Notes under the pieces: generated by a model
The model's database searches: none
What the model saw: only the letters and a program-made list of their open reading frames with translations
Told to the model about the DNA's origin: nothing
Shown here: positions 1 through 6,654 of the stretch, one piece after another
How positions within the stretch are numbered: the stretch's first letter is position 1
Layout: each line of letters opens with the position of its first letter
Translations under genes and position numbers: made by a program
Source of the DNA: Burkholderiales bacterium
GTDB lineage: Bacteria > Pseudomonadota > Gammaproteobacteria > Burkholderiales > Usitatibacteraceae
Length of the DNA stretch: 14,367 nucleotides
Reading direction: 5' to 3'
NCBI GenBank assembly: GCA_025936275.1
Contig: JAICTR010000024.1
Coordinates: forward strand, 1-14,367

Positions 1-315
1 GAGCGAGGTGAACGTCGCGGTGACCGAGACGATGATCGTGTTCCACATCCAGTCCGGATACGGCGTCTCGAAGATGAGGTGCTTGAAGTGCTCGAGCGTG
101 GGACCCACCACCCAGAACGGGTTCTCGTCGCGCGACAGGAGCTCGGCGTTCGGCTTGATGGACGTCATCAGCATCCAGTAGAACGGGAACAGCAGCACGA
201 TGACGAAGATCGCGAGCGGCAGGTACAAGGTGACGAAGCGGCGCGGCAGCGACTCGAGGTACGTCATGCCCTCGGTGCTGGTCGCCTCCTCGCGGTGGAT
301 CGCCGGGGCGCTCAT
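1..315 (-). CDS. Sugar ABC transporter permease, MalG/UgpE type (partial, N-terminal 105 residues)
   Basis: This is the second inner-membrane permease of a CUT1-type carbohydrate ABC importer. Only the first 105 codons are present; the C-terminal part, including the EAA loop that contacts the ATPase, lies beyond the left edge. The protein starts MSAPAIHREEATSTEG, a hydrophilic cytoplasmic tail. A membrane segment follows at about residues 29 to 50 (LYLPLAIFVIVLLFPFYWML), then the MTSIKP stretch typical of MalG-type N-termini, a periplasmic loop, and the start of a second membrane segment (WNTIIVSVTATFTS). The ATG lies one base after the stop of the upstream permease gene (TGA-G-ATG), so translation is probably coupled; there is no strong separate ribosome binding site. 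The family call is firm from this N-terminus and the gene order. The substrate is unknown. Confidence 0.9.
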   Translation of the reverse strand, partial: MSAPAIHREEATSTEGMTYLESLPRRFVTLYLPLAIFVIVLLFPFYWMLMTSIKPNAELLSRDENPFWVVGPTLEHFKHLIFETPYPDWMWNTIIVSVTATFTSL

Positions 316-316
316 C

Positions 317-1213
317 TCAGTCGCGCGCGCCCTGCTGCCACTTGCGCCGCTGCAGCCCGAAGTAGCTGAAGAGGATCGCGGCCAGCAGGAACGGGATCAT
401 CAGCGTCGCGAGCGCGGCGCCCTCGCCGAGGTTGCCGCCCGGGATGGCGCGTTGGAACGAGAGCGTCGCCATGAGGTGCGTCGCGTTGAGCGGTCCCCCG
501 CGGGTGAGCACGTAGATCAGCTGGAAGTCGGTGAAGGTGAAGAGCACCGAGAAGGTCATCACCACCGCGATGATCGGCGTGAGGAGCGGCAGCGTCACGT
601 GCCGGAAGCGCTGCCATGGCGTCGCGCCATCGAGCGCCGCCGCCTCGTAGAGCGAGGGCGGGATGGTCTGCAGGCCGGCGAGGAGGCAGATCGCGACGAA
701 CGGCACGCCGCGCCAGATGTTGGCGGCGATCGTGGACAGCCGCGCGTTCCAGGGATCGCCCAGGAAATCGATGTAGCGGTGGATCAGCCCCATGCGCTCG
801 AGCGCCCAGCTCACCACCGAGAACTGCGCGTCGTAGATCCACCAGAAGGCGATCGCGGAAAGGGCCGTCGGCACGATGAACGGCAGCAGCACGATCGCGC
901 GGAAGAACGACTTGAACGGCAGGTTCCGGTTGAGGAGGAGCGCCAGCCACAGCCCGAGCGCGAACTTGATCGTGCTCGCGACCACCGTGTAGAAGAGCGT
1001 GTTGAAGAGCGACAGGCGCGCGACGCTGTCCTGCACCAGCATCGAGAAGTTCTCGAGGCCGATCCAGTGCCCGGCGCGCCCGATCCGCGCGTCGGTGAAG
1101 CCGAGCCAGGTCCCGAGCGCCAGCGGATAGGTGAGGAACACCAGCAACAGCGCCGCCGCGGGCAGCATGAAGATCAGCCCGAGGACGTTGCGGTTGTCGA
1201 AGAAGCGGTTCAT
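317..1213 (-). CDS. Sugar ABC transporter permease, MalF/UgpA type
   Basis: First inner-membrane permease of the CUT1 sugar importer, 298 residues, a normal length for UgpA-like proteins that lack MalF's large periplasmic loop. Hydrophobic segments lie near residues 10-32, 73-95, 106-128, 162-182, 210-232 and 265-287, giving six membrane spans. The EAA loop that docks into the ATPase is clear at residues 190-209 (EAAALDGATPWQRFRHVTLP). The chosen ATG begins MNRFFDNRNVLGL. An in-frame start 20 codons earlier would translate through the palindromic repeat (RHSRGRGND), which is not plausible protein. The ribosome binding site before the chosen ATG is weak (GGGA about 13 nt upstream), so expression may be lower than that of the binding-protein gene before it. 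The gene is followed one base later by the second permease. The substrate cannot be read from the sequence. Confidence 0.95.
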   Translation of the reverse strand: MNRFFDNRNVLGLIFMLPAAALLLVFLTYPLALGTWLGFTDARIGRAGHWIGLENFSMLVQDSVARLSLFNTLFYTVVASTIKFALGLWLALLLNRNLPFKSFFRAIVLLPFIVPTALSAIAFWWIYDAQFSVVSWALERMGLIHRYIDFLGDPWNARLSTIAANIWRGVPFVAICLLAGLQTIPPSLYEAAALDGATPWQRFRHVTLPLLTPIIAVVMTFSVLFTFTDFQLIYVLTRGGPLNATHLMATLSFQRAIPGGNLGEGAALATLMIPFLLAAILFSYFGLQRRKWQQGARD

Positions 1214-1235
1214 GGGTTTCGGTCGTCCCGGGAGG

Positions 1236-1265
1236 CCGTCATTCCCGCGGCCGCGGGAATGACGG
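1236..1265. repeat. Perfect 30-bp palindrome (dRS3/REP-like) between binding-protein and permease genes
   Basis: Positions 1236-1250 are the exact reverse complement of 1251-1265, giving a 15-bp stem with no mismatch. The core at 1241-1260 fits ATTCCC-N8-GGGAAT, the form of the dispersed neisserial dRS3 repeat. Immediately beside it, 1266-1270 (GTCAT) pairs with 1278-1282 (ATGAC) to give a second, smaller hairpin. The element fills most of the 78-nt gap between the stop of the solute-binding-protein gene and the start of the first permease gene. There is no T-run, so it is not a classic rho-independent terminator. As RNA it would form a strong stem, likely to protect the upstream message from 3' exonucleases or to weaken read-through into the permeases. 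Confidence 0.85.
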
Positions 1266-1291
1266 GTCATCACGGCAATGACGTATCTTCC

Positions 1292-2617
1292 TTACAGCTT
1301 GTAGTAGCGCTCCGCGCGCTGCTTCGCGCGCTCCATCGCCTCCTTCGGCGACTTCGAGCCCGAGACCGCCTCCGCCACCATGTTCACCATGATGAAGTCG
1401 GCCATCGTCGCGGCCGACGCGTAGCCCATCGGGCCGTCGTAGCCGTTCGGCAGCATCACCTTCATCGAGTTGCTGTAGGGAAGGTTCTTCGGGTCCGAGG
1501 ACCAGAGCGGGTTCTTCTCGTAGGCCTTGAGCGGGTGCGAGACGTAGCCGATCGCCGCCTGCTGCCACGGCTCGTACTGCTCCTTCTCCATCATGAACGC
1601 GAGGTAGGCCTTCGCGGCGTTCTTGTACCTGGAGTACTTGAACAGCATCATCGGGAAGAAGAGGTTCAGCTCCGTGGTGCGGCCGACGGGGCCGATCGGG
1701 AAGTTGGCGTGCCCGATGTCCTCGGCCATCGCGTGCATCTTCTCGTCCTTCGAGTTCTTCGCCGCGTAGTAGATCGAGATGCCGTTCGCGGTCATGCCCA
1801 CCTGGCCGTCGAGGAACGCCTTGTTGTTGTTCGGGTCGAGCCAGGAGAGCGTGCCCGGGACGAAGGTCGCGTAGAGCTGCTTGCCGTACTCCAGCGCCGC
1901 CTCGGTCTCGGGGCTCGCGATGACGACGTTGCCCTTCTTGTCGACCATCTTCCCGCCGTGCGCCCACACCAGCCAGTGGCACCACACGTTGCCGTCGCCG
2001 GTGGCGTTGCCGAGCGCGAACCCGGGCGGCATGCCCGCCGCCTTGTACGCCTGCGCGAGCTTGAGGAACCCGGCGAGGTCCTTGGGGAATTCCTCGAAGC
2101 CCGCCTTCTTCATCGTGCCGATGCGGTGCACGATCGCATTGCCGGCGCAGCCCATGGGAACGGCGATCCACTTGCCCTTCTCCACGCAGTAGTCCTTGCA
2201 CACGTCGTACCAGCCGCCGTACTTGCCGCCGAGGTAGTTGCAGACGTCGCTCACGTCCACGAGCTTGTCCGGATACTGGTGCGCATCCTCGAAGGTGGAG
2301 ATGATGATGTCCGGACCGGTGCCGACGTTCGCCGCCACCGCCGCCTTCGGACGCACGTCCTCCCAGCCCTCGCTGTCCACGCGCACCGGGATGCCGGTCA
2401 TCTGCGTGAACTTCTTGGTGTTCTCGAGCCACTTGTCCTCGTCGCCCTGCACGAAGCGCTTCCAGCGCAGCACGCGCAGCTTCGCGCCCTTCTCCGGCTT
2501 CCAGTGACTCTGGGCGAACGCTTCCTGCGACCACATCGCGCCGCCGACCCCCAGCGATCCCGCGGCCGCGGCGCCCGCCGTGGTCTTCAGGAAATCGCGC
2601 CTCGTGACTTTCGACAT
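1292..2617 (-). CDS. Tat-exported extracellular solute-binding protein, family 1 (sugar ABC importer)
   Basis: Periplasmic receptor of the CUT1 importer, 441 residues, a usual length for the family. The N-terminus is a Tat signal: twin arginines in TRRDFLK (residues 5-11), an alanine/glycine-rich hydrophobic stretch, and a probable cleavage after AFA near residue 35. The mature part has the usual features of family 1 binding proteins: KLRVLRW as the first strand, a GTGPDIII segment at 99-106, FLDGQVGMTANG around 268-279, and a C-terminal helix. Five cysteines fall in the mature part (126, 140, 144, 157, 213), which is many for a periplasmic sugar receptor. A strong ribosome binding site (AGGAG, 7 nt before the ATG) supports the start and suggests high expression. 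It sits 27 nt after the ATPase gene and before the permease genes, as one importer set. The ligand is unknown; a sugar acid would fit the neighbouring dehydratase. Confidence 0.93.
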   Translation of the reverse strand: MSKVTRRDFLKTTAGAAAAGSLGVGGAMWSQEAFAQSHWKPEKGAKLRVLRWKRFVQGDEDKWLENTKKFTQMTGIPVRVDSEGWEDVRPKAAVAANVGTGPDIIISTFEDAHQYPDKLVDVSDVCNYLGGKYGGWYDVCKDYCVEKGKWIAVPMGCAGNAIVHRIGTMKKAGFEEFPKDLAGFLKLAQAYKAAGMPPGFALGNATGDGNVWCHWLVWAHGGKMVDKKGNVVIASPETEAALEYGKQLYATFVPGTLSWLDPNNNKAFLDGQVGMTANGISIYYAAKNSKDEKMHAMAEDIGHANFPIGPVGRTTELNLFFPMMLFKYSRYKNAAKAYLAFMMEKEQYEPWQQAAIGYVSHPLKAYEKNPLWSSDPKNLPYSNSMKVMLPNGYDGPMGYASAATMADFIMVNMVAEAVSGSKSPKEAMERAKQRAERYYKL

Positions 2618-2644
2618 GAGCTTTCTCCTCTCCGTGATTGGGCC

Positions 2645-3721
2645 TTACGTCCGCAACGACTTCCCCGACGCCGCATCGAAAAGATGCGTGCGCTCGTGAT
2701 CCGGGGCGAGCCGGATCGGCTCGCCCGCGCGAAACTCGTGACGCTCGCGGAAGACCGCGGTGACGTCGGTGCCGCCGATCTTCGCGAACACCTGCGTGTC
2801 GGCGCCGGTGGGCTCGACCACCACCACCTCCGCCGCGAGGCCGCTTTCCGCGCCCGCGAGCGACAGGTGCTCGGGCCGCGCGCCGAAGATCACCGGCAGG
2901 CCATCTTCTCCGGCGGCATCGCGCGGCACCGGCACGCGCGCGCCATCGGCGAGCTCCACCTCGGCGCGGTCGCCGGCGCGGCGCAGCTTCGCGGGCAGGA
3001 AGTTCATCGCCGGCGAGCCGATGAATCCGGCGACGAAGAGGTTCGCGGGATGGTCGTAGAGCTCGAGGGGCTTGCCGCGCTGCTCGACCACGCCATCGCG
3101 CATCACGACGATCTGGTCGGCCATGGTCATCGCCTCGATCTGGTCGTGGGTCACATAGACCGAGGTGGTCTTGAGGCGCTGGTGCAGCTCCTTGATCTCG
3201 GTGCGCATCGCGACGCGCAGCTTGGCATCGAGGTTCGAGAGCGGCTCGTCGAACAGGAACACCTGCGGGTCGCGGACGATCGCGCGCCCCATCGCGACGC
3301 GCTGCCGCTGCCCGCCCGAAAGCTGCCGCGGATAGCGGTCGAGGAGCTCGCCCAGGCCGAGGATCGAGGCGGCCTTGGCCACGCGCGAATCGATCTCGCT
3401 TCGCGGGCGCTTGGCGAGCAGCAGGCTGAAGGCCATGTTGTCGCGCACCTTCATGTGCGGATAGAGCGCGTAGTTCTGGAACACCATCGCGATGTCGCGC
3501 TCCTTGGGCGGGATGGCGTTCACCACGCGCCCGCCGATCTCGATCTCGCCGCCCGAGATCTCCTCCAGCCCCGCGACCATGCGCAGCAGCGTCGACTTGC
3601 CGCATCCCGAGGGCCCCACCAGCACCGCGAACTCGCCATCGGCGATGTCGATGTCGACGCCACGGATCACGTGGGTGCCGCCGAAATACTTGTGGACGTT
3701 GCGGATGTGGACGGAGGCCAT
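2645..3721 (-). CDS. ugpC: Sugar ABC transporter ATP-binding protein, UgpC/MalK/MsmK type
   Basis: ATPase subunit that powers the CUT1 importer from the cytoplasmic side, 358 residues. Visible motifs: Walker A GPSGCGKST at 36-44, Q-loop glutamine 82 in VFQNYALYPH, signature LSGGQ at 134-138, Walker B FLFDEP at 155-160 with glutamate 159, D-loop SNLDAK, and switch histidine 192 in YVTHD. From about residue 235 a MalK-like TOBE regulatory domain follows (GSPAMNFLPA, then FGARPEHL and PTGADTQVFA). The start MASVHIRNV is set by the conserved first strand. Its ATG overlaps the stop of the preceding dehydrogenase gene by one base (TGATG) and no clear ribosome binding site precedes it, so translation is probably coupled to that gene. 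The symbol denotes the subfamily only; glycerol-3-phosphate is not implied as the substrate. Confidence 0.95.
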   Translation of the reverse strand: MASVHIRNVHKYFGGTHVIRGVDIDIADGEFAVLVGPSGCGKSTLLRMVAGLEEISGGEIEIGGRVVNAIPPKERDIAMVFQNYALYPHMKVRDNMAFSLLLAKRPRSEIDSRVAKAASILGLGELLDRYPRQLSGGQRQRVAMGRAIVRDPQVFLFDEPLSNLDAKLRVAMRTEIKELHQRLKTTSVYVTHDQIEAMTMADQIVVMRDGVVEQRGKPLELYDHPANLFVAGFIGSPAMNFLPAKLRRAGDRAEVELADGARVPVPRDAAGEDGLPVIFGARPEHLSLAGAESGLAAEVVVVEPTGADTQVFAKIGGTDVTAVFRERHEFRAGEPIRLAPDHERTHLFDAASGKSLRT

Positions 3722-4707
3722 CAGATATCCCGCGGGGTTGAGGGGAACGGTGAGCGTTGTCCTTCGACGACCACGTAAGTCGGCCTCCCTTTTTGCGCCC
3801 AATCCACCAGGTTCTGGGCCGCCTTGCGGCGCAGCTCCCGTTCGCCCTCGCGCGAGTAGAACGCGGCATGCGGCGTGAGCAGCACCCGCGGATGGCGGAG
3901 CACCGCATGATCCGCTACCGGCGGCTCGTTGGGAAGCACGTCGAGCGCCGCCGCTTCCAGGCGCCCGGAATCGAGGGCCGCGAGCAGCGCATCGAGCTCG
4001 ACGACGGCGCCGCGCGCGGTGTTCACGAGGAAGGACCCGGGCTTCATCGCGGCGAAGGCCTGCGGGCCGGCGATGCCGCGCGTCTCGGCCGTGAGCGGCA
4101 CGTGCAGCGAGACCAGGTCCGCCTCGCGCCACAGCCGATCGAGCGCCACGCGCTCGACGTACGCCGGGAAATCGCCGTCCGCGATGTACGGATCGCAGGC
4201 GACGATTCGCCCGAACGCGGGCTGGGCGAGCGCCGCCATGCGCTTGCCGATGCGTCCGAGCCCGAGGATGCCGAGGGTGAGGCCCGCCGGGCGGCGCAGC
4301 TCGCCCGCGGAGAGGTAATGCCAGCGACCGGCCCGCACGTCGCGATCGTAGAACGGAATGTGGCGCACGAGCGCGAGCGCCATGCCGAGCGCGTGCGTGG
4401 CGACTTCCCCCACGCCGTAGTCGGGGGAATTCGCGACCCACACGCCGTGCCGCGCGGCCTCCTCGGTATCCACCGTGTCGAAGCCCGCGCCGAAGCGGCT
4501 CACGATGCGCACCTCGGGCCGCGCGTCGAAGAGCTTGCGGCCGATCGGCACGTACTGCGTGAGGATGCCGTCGCAGCCGGCCGCCTCGCGCACCAGCTCG
4601 TCCTCGGTGCGGCAGCGCGCGACCTTCACCTCGTGCCCCGCGGCGCGCAGCTGCGCGGTCTCGAGGTCCACGTCGGGGAAGTCGTAGTCGGAGATGAGAA
4701 ATCTCAT
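3721..4707 (-). CDS. D-isomer-specific 2-hydroxyacid dehydrogenase (NAD(P)-dependent)
   Basis: Cytoplasmic oxidoreductase of 328 residues that should interconvert a 2-keto acid and a D-2-hydroxy acid. The Rossmann nucleotide-binding motif GLGRIG is at 149-154. The catalytic triad of the family is complete: arginine 232 in NTARG, glutamate 261 in DVLPNEPP, histidine 280 in LLTPHAAF. SRFGAGFDTVD at 70-80 and NSPDYGVGEVATH at 93-105 are the family's substrate-side motifs. Overall it is closest to the CtBP/phosphoglycerate dehydrogenase-like branch without the ACT domain. I chose MRFLISDYDF as the start because a GGGGAGAGGG ribosome binding site lies just before it. A start 18 codons earlier would read through a repeat (SALGEGRGEG). 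The gene lies between dehydratase and transporter genes and overlaps the ATPase gene by one base, so it is part of the same pathway. Candidates are glyoxylate/hydroxypyruvate reduction or oxidation of the imported hydroxy acid; which one is not decidable here. Confidence 0.92.
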   Translation of the reverse strand: MRFLISDYDFPDVDLETAQLRAAGHEVKVARCRTEDELVREAAGCDGILTQYVPIGRKLFDARPEVRIVSRFGAGFDTVDTEEAARHGVWVANSPDYGVGEVATHALGMALALVRHIPFYDRDVRAGRWHYLSAGELRRPAGLTLGILGLGRIGKRMAALAQPAFGRIVACDPYIADGDFPAYVERVALDRLWREADLVSLHVPLTAETRGIAGPQAFAAMKPGSFLVNTARGAVVELDALLAALDSGRLEAAALDVLPNEPPVADHAVLRHPRVLLTPHAAFYSREGERELRRKAAQNLVDWAQKGRPTYVVVEGQRSPFPSTPRDI

Positions 4708-4711
4708 CGGA

Positions 4712-4745
4712 CCCTCTCCCCGGCCCTCTCCCAAGGCAGAGGGAG
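4712..4745. repeat. CCCTCTCCC direct/inverted repeat supplying a ribosome binding site
   Basis: The 40-nt gap between the dehydratase and dehydrogenase genes contains two identical CCCTCTCCC units (4712-4720 and 4724-4732) followed by an imperfect inverted arm (GAGGGAG, 4739-4745). Possible short stems are 4724-4728 with 4739-4743, or 4728-4732 with 4741-4745. Read on the minus strand, the first unit gives GGGAGAGGG a few bases before the ATG of the 2-hydroxyacid dehydrogenase, so the repeat doubles as that gene's ribosome binding site. Repeats of this CCCTCTCCC composition are frequent between genes in GC-rich proteobacteria; I infer membership from the pattern, not from a search. Confidence 0.55.
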
Positions 4746-4747
4746 AC

Positions 4748-6472
4748 TTAGTGGTTGTCACGCGGCACCGCGCTTCCGCTCTTGCCCACGAGGAAGTCGA
4801 GATCCGCGCCCTCGCTCGCCTGGTTCACGTGCTCGACGTAGAGCTTCCAGTAGCCGCGCGCGAGGTGCGGCCTGGGCTGCTTCCACGCGCGGCGGCGCTT
4901 CTCCAGCTCCGCGTCGGTCACGTGCAGGTGCAGGCGCCGCTTCGCGACGTCGAGCTCGATCAGGTCGCCCTGCCTCACCAGGGCGAGGGGTCCGCCGGCC
5001 GCCGACTCCGGGCATACGTGCAGCACCACGGTGCCGTACGCCGTGCCGCTCATGCGCGCGTCGGAGATGCGCACCATGTCGGTGATGCCGCGCTTCAGGA
5101 TCTTCGGCGGCAGCGCCATGTTGCCCACCTCGCCCATCCCCGGGTAGCCCTTCGGCCCGCAATTCTTGAGCACCATCACGCAGGTCTCGTCGATGTCGAG
5201 CTTCGGGTCGTCGATGCGGCGATGGAATTCCTCGATGTCCTCGAACACCACCGCGCGGCCCTTGTGCTTCATGAGCTTCGGCGTCGCGGCGGAGGGCTTG
5301 ATGATCGCCCCGTCGGGACAGAGGTTGCCGCGCAGCACCGCGATGCCGGTGTCTCGCTTGAAGGGCTTCGCGAACGGCATGATCACCTCGGGATTGTCGT
5401 TCCTCGCGTCCTTGCAGTTTTCCCAGATCGTCTTGCCGTTCGCGGTGACCGCATCCTTGTGCAGCAGCCCCTGCTCGCCGAGCTGCCGGATCACGACCGG
5501 GAGTCCGCCCGCGTAGCAGAAGTCCTCCATCAGGTAGCTTCCGTTCGGCATCAGGTTCACGAGCGTGTGCACGCCGCGGCCGAGCGCGTCCCAGTCGTCG
5601 AGGTCGAGCTTCACGCCGATGCGCCGCGCGATGGCGATGAGGTGGATCACGGCGTTGGTCGAGCCGCCGATCGCGGCGTTCACGCGGATCGCGTTCTCGA
5701 ACGCCTCGCGCGTGAGGAGCTTGGAGAGCGTCACGTTCTCCTTCACCATGCCGACGATGCGCCGCCCGGCCATGCGCGCGAGGACGTTGCGCCGCGCATC
5801 CACCGCGGGAAATGCGGCGTTGCCGGGAAGGCCGAGCCCCAGCGCCTCGACCATGGAAGCCATGGTCGAGGCGGTGCCCATGGTCATGCAGTGGCCGTGG
5901 GAGCGGTGCATGCAGCTTTCGGCCTCGTGGAACTCGTCGGCCGTGATCTGCCCGGCGCGCAACTGCTCGGAGAGGAGCCACGTGTTGGTGCCCGAGCCGA
6001 TGCGCTCGCCCTTGTACCAGCCCGAAAGCATCGCGCCGCCCGAGACGCCGATCGTCGGCAGGTCCACGCTCGAGGCGCCCATCACGAGCGAGGGCGTGGT
6101 CTTGTCGCATCCCATGAGGAGCACCACGCCATCGATGGGATTGCCGCGGATCGACTCCTCGACATCCATGCTCGCGAGGTTGCGGTAGAGCATCGCGGTC
6201 GGGCGAAGCAGCGTCTCCCCGAGCGACATCACGGGAAATTCGAGCGGGAAGCCGCCCGCCTCGATCACGCCCGTCTTCACGTGCTCGGCGAGCGTGCGGA
6301 AGTGCGAGTTGCACGGAGTGAGCTCGGAATAGGTGTTGCAGATGCCGATGACCGGACGGCCATCGAACTGGTCCTGCGGCACGCCCCGGTTCTTCACCCA
6401 CGAGCGGTAGATGAAGCCCATCTTGCCCTCGCGCCCGAACCACTCGGCGCTGCGGCGCTTGCGCGATGCCAT
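4748..6472 (-). CDS. IlvD/Edd-family sugar-acid (aldonate) dehydratase
   Basis: Predicted [2Fe-2S] dehydratase of 574 residues that removes water from an aldonic acid to give a 2-keto-3-deoxy acid in the cytoplasm. Cluster cysteines are C54 (SELTPCN), C122 (MGCDKTTP, with the metal-binding aspartate 123 and carbamylated-type lysine 124) and C195 (SHGHC). The catalytic serine is S475 in DARMSGTAYG. From memory of the family, all four lie five residues earlier than in the Rhizobium L-arabinonate dehydratase (C59, C127, C200, S480), which points to the pentonate/hexonate branch rather than to branched-chain amino-acid IlvD. The C-terminus (YVEHVNQASEGADLDFLVGKSG) is also typical of sugar-acid dehydratases. 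AGGAG lies 11 nt before the ATG. It is the first gene of the minus-strand operon and probably sets its theme. L-arabinonate, D-xylonate, L-fuconate and L-rhamnonate remain possible substrates. Confidence 0.93.
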   Translation of the reverse strand: MASRKRRSAEWFGREGKMGFIYRSWVKNRGVPQDQFDGRPVIGICNTYSELTPCNSHFRTLAEHVKTGVIEAGGFPLEFPVMSLGETLLRPTAMLYRNLASMDVEESIRGNPIDGVVLLMGCDKTTPSLVMGASSVDLPTIGVSGGAMLSGWYKGERIGSGTNTWLLSEQLRAGQITADEFHEAESCMHRSHGHCMTMGTASTMASMVEALGLGLPGNAAFPAVDARRNVLARMAGRRIVGMVKENVTLSKLLTREAFENAIRVNAAIGGSTNAVIHLIAIARRIGVKLDLDDWDALGRGVHTLVNLMPNGSYLMEDFCYAGGLPVVIRQLGEQGLLHKDAVTANGKTIWENCKDARNDNPEVIMPFAKPFKRDTGIAVLRGNLCPDGAIIKPSAATPKLMKHKGRAVVFEDIEEFHRRIDDPKLDIDETCVMVLKNCGPKGYPGMGEVGNMALPPKILKRGITDMVRISDARMSGTAYGTVVLHVCPESAAGGPLALVRQGDLIELDVAKRRLHLHVTDAELEKRRRAWKQPRPHLARGYWKLYVEHVNQASEGADLDFLVGKSGSAVPRDNH

Positions 6473-6504
6473 GGGGGGAAATTCTCCTGGGGCGGCCCGC
6501 TCGA

Positions 6505-6534
6505 AGGGTATGTCGGCGCCCGACGGATGGTCAA
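6505..6534 (-). promoter_or_regulatory. Putative sigma70 promoter of the dehydratase/transporter operon
   Basis: On the minus strand TTGACC (6529-6534) matches five of six -35 bases. It is followed after an 18-bp spacer by TACCCT (6505-6510) as a poor -10 box, or ATACCC with a 17-bp spacer. Transcription would begin roughly 25 to 30 nt before the dehydratase start at 6472. The -35 is good and the -10 weak, as expected of an activated or repressed promoter. The -35 box falls inside the first unit of the TGGTCA repeat. Confidence 0.4.
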
Positions 6535-6546
6535 GTGGTCAGGCCA
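6528..6546. promoter_or_regulatory. Putative operator: tandem TGGTCA, second unit near-palindromic
   Basis: TGGTCA occurs at 6528-6533 and again at 6536-6541, 8 bp apart start to start. The second unit continues as TGGTCAGGCCA (6536-6546), one base from the perfect palindrome TGGTCAGACCA. That resembles the T-GT-N3-AC-A type of site bound by FadR/FCD-subfamily GntR regulators, which often control sugar-acid genes. It overlaps the -35 box of the minus-strand promoter and lies about 9 bp before a possible plus-strand -10 (TATGCT, 6555-6560), so one regulator could control both directions. No regulator gene is present in the window. Confidence 0.35.
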
Positions 6547-6590
6547 ATCCGAGGTATGCTGGCGCGGCAGCGCCAGAGGTCATGCCGAAG

Positions 6591-6639
6591 GTCCTCGCGG
6601 ATGCGGGGACCCATCATGGGTTCCCGCGTGCGCGGGAAC
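6591..6639. repeat. REP-like double hairpin in the leader of the SDR gene
   Basis: Two strong stems stand in tandem. Positions 6591-6598 pair with 6603-6610 (eight pairs, one G-T, loop GGAT). Positions 6620-6628 pair with 6631-6639 (nine pairs, GTTCCCGCG with CGCGGGAAC). Between them CCCAT-C-ATGGG (6610-6620) is itself palindromic. The second stem has the same layout as the palindrome at 1241-1260: TTCCC, eight bases, GGGAA. The element ends 15 nt before the SDR start codon and leaves the AAGGA ribosome binding site free. It would be in the 5' leader of the transcript if transcription starts upstream. Confidence 0.75.
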
Positions 6640-6654
6640 GACAAAGGAACAGCG

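Noticed and set aside
200..3778. Open frame of 1192 codons on the plus strand across the transporter genes
   Set aside because: Its composition is dominated by Arg, Glu, His and Asp with no family motif, and it lies opposite four genes with complete motifs. It is the antisense shadow usual in GC-rich DNA.
4748..6472. Dihydroxy-acid dehydratase IlvD of valine/isoleucine synthesis
   Set aside because: The spacing of cluster residues, the C-terminal motif and the sugar transporter context fit the aldonate branch of the IlvD/Edd family better.
6555..6560. TATGCT as the -10 box of an SDR promoter
   Set aside because: The -10 is fair, but no acceptable -35 stands 16 to 18 bp upstream and there is no extended -10 TG. 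It is mentioned only as a possibility under the operator.
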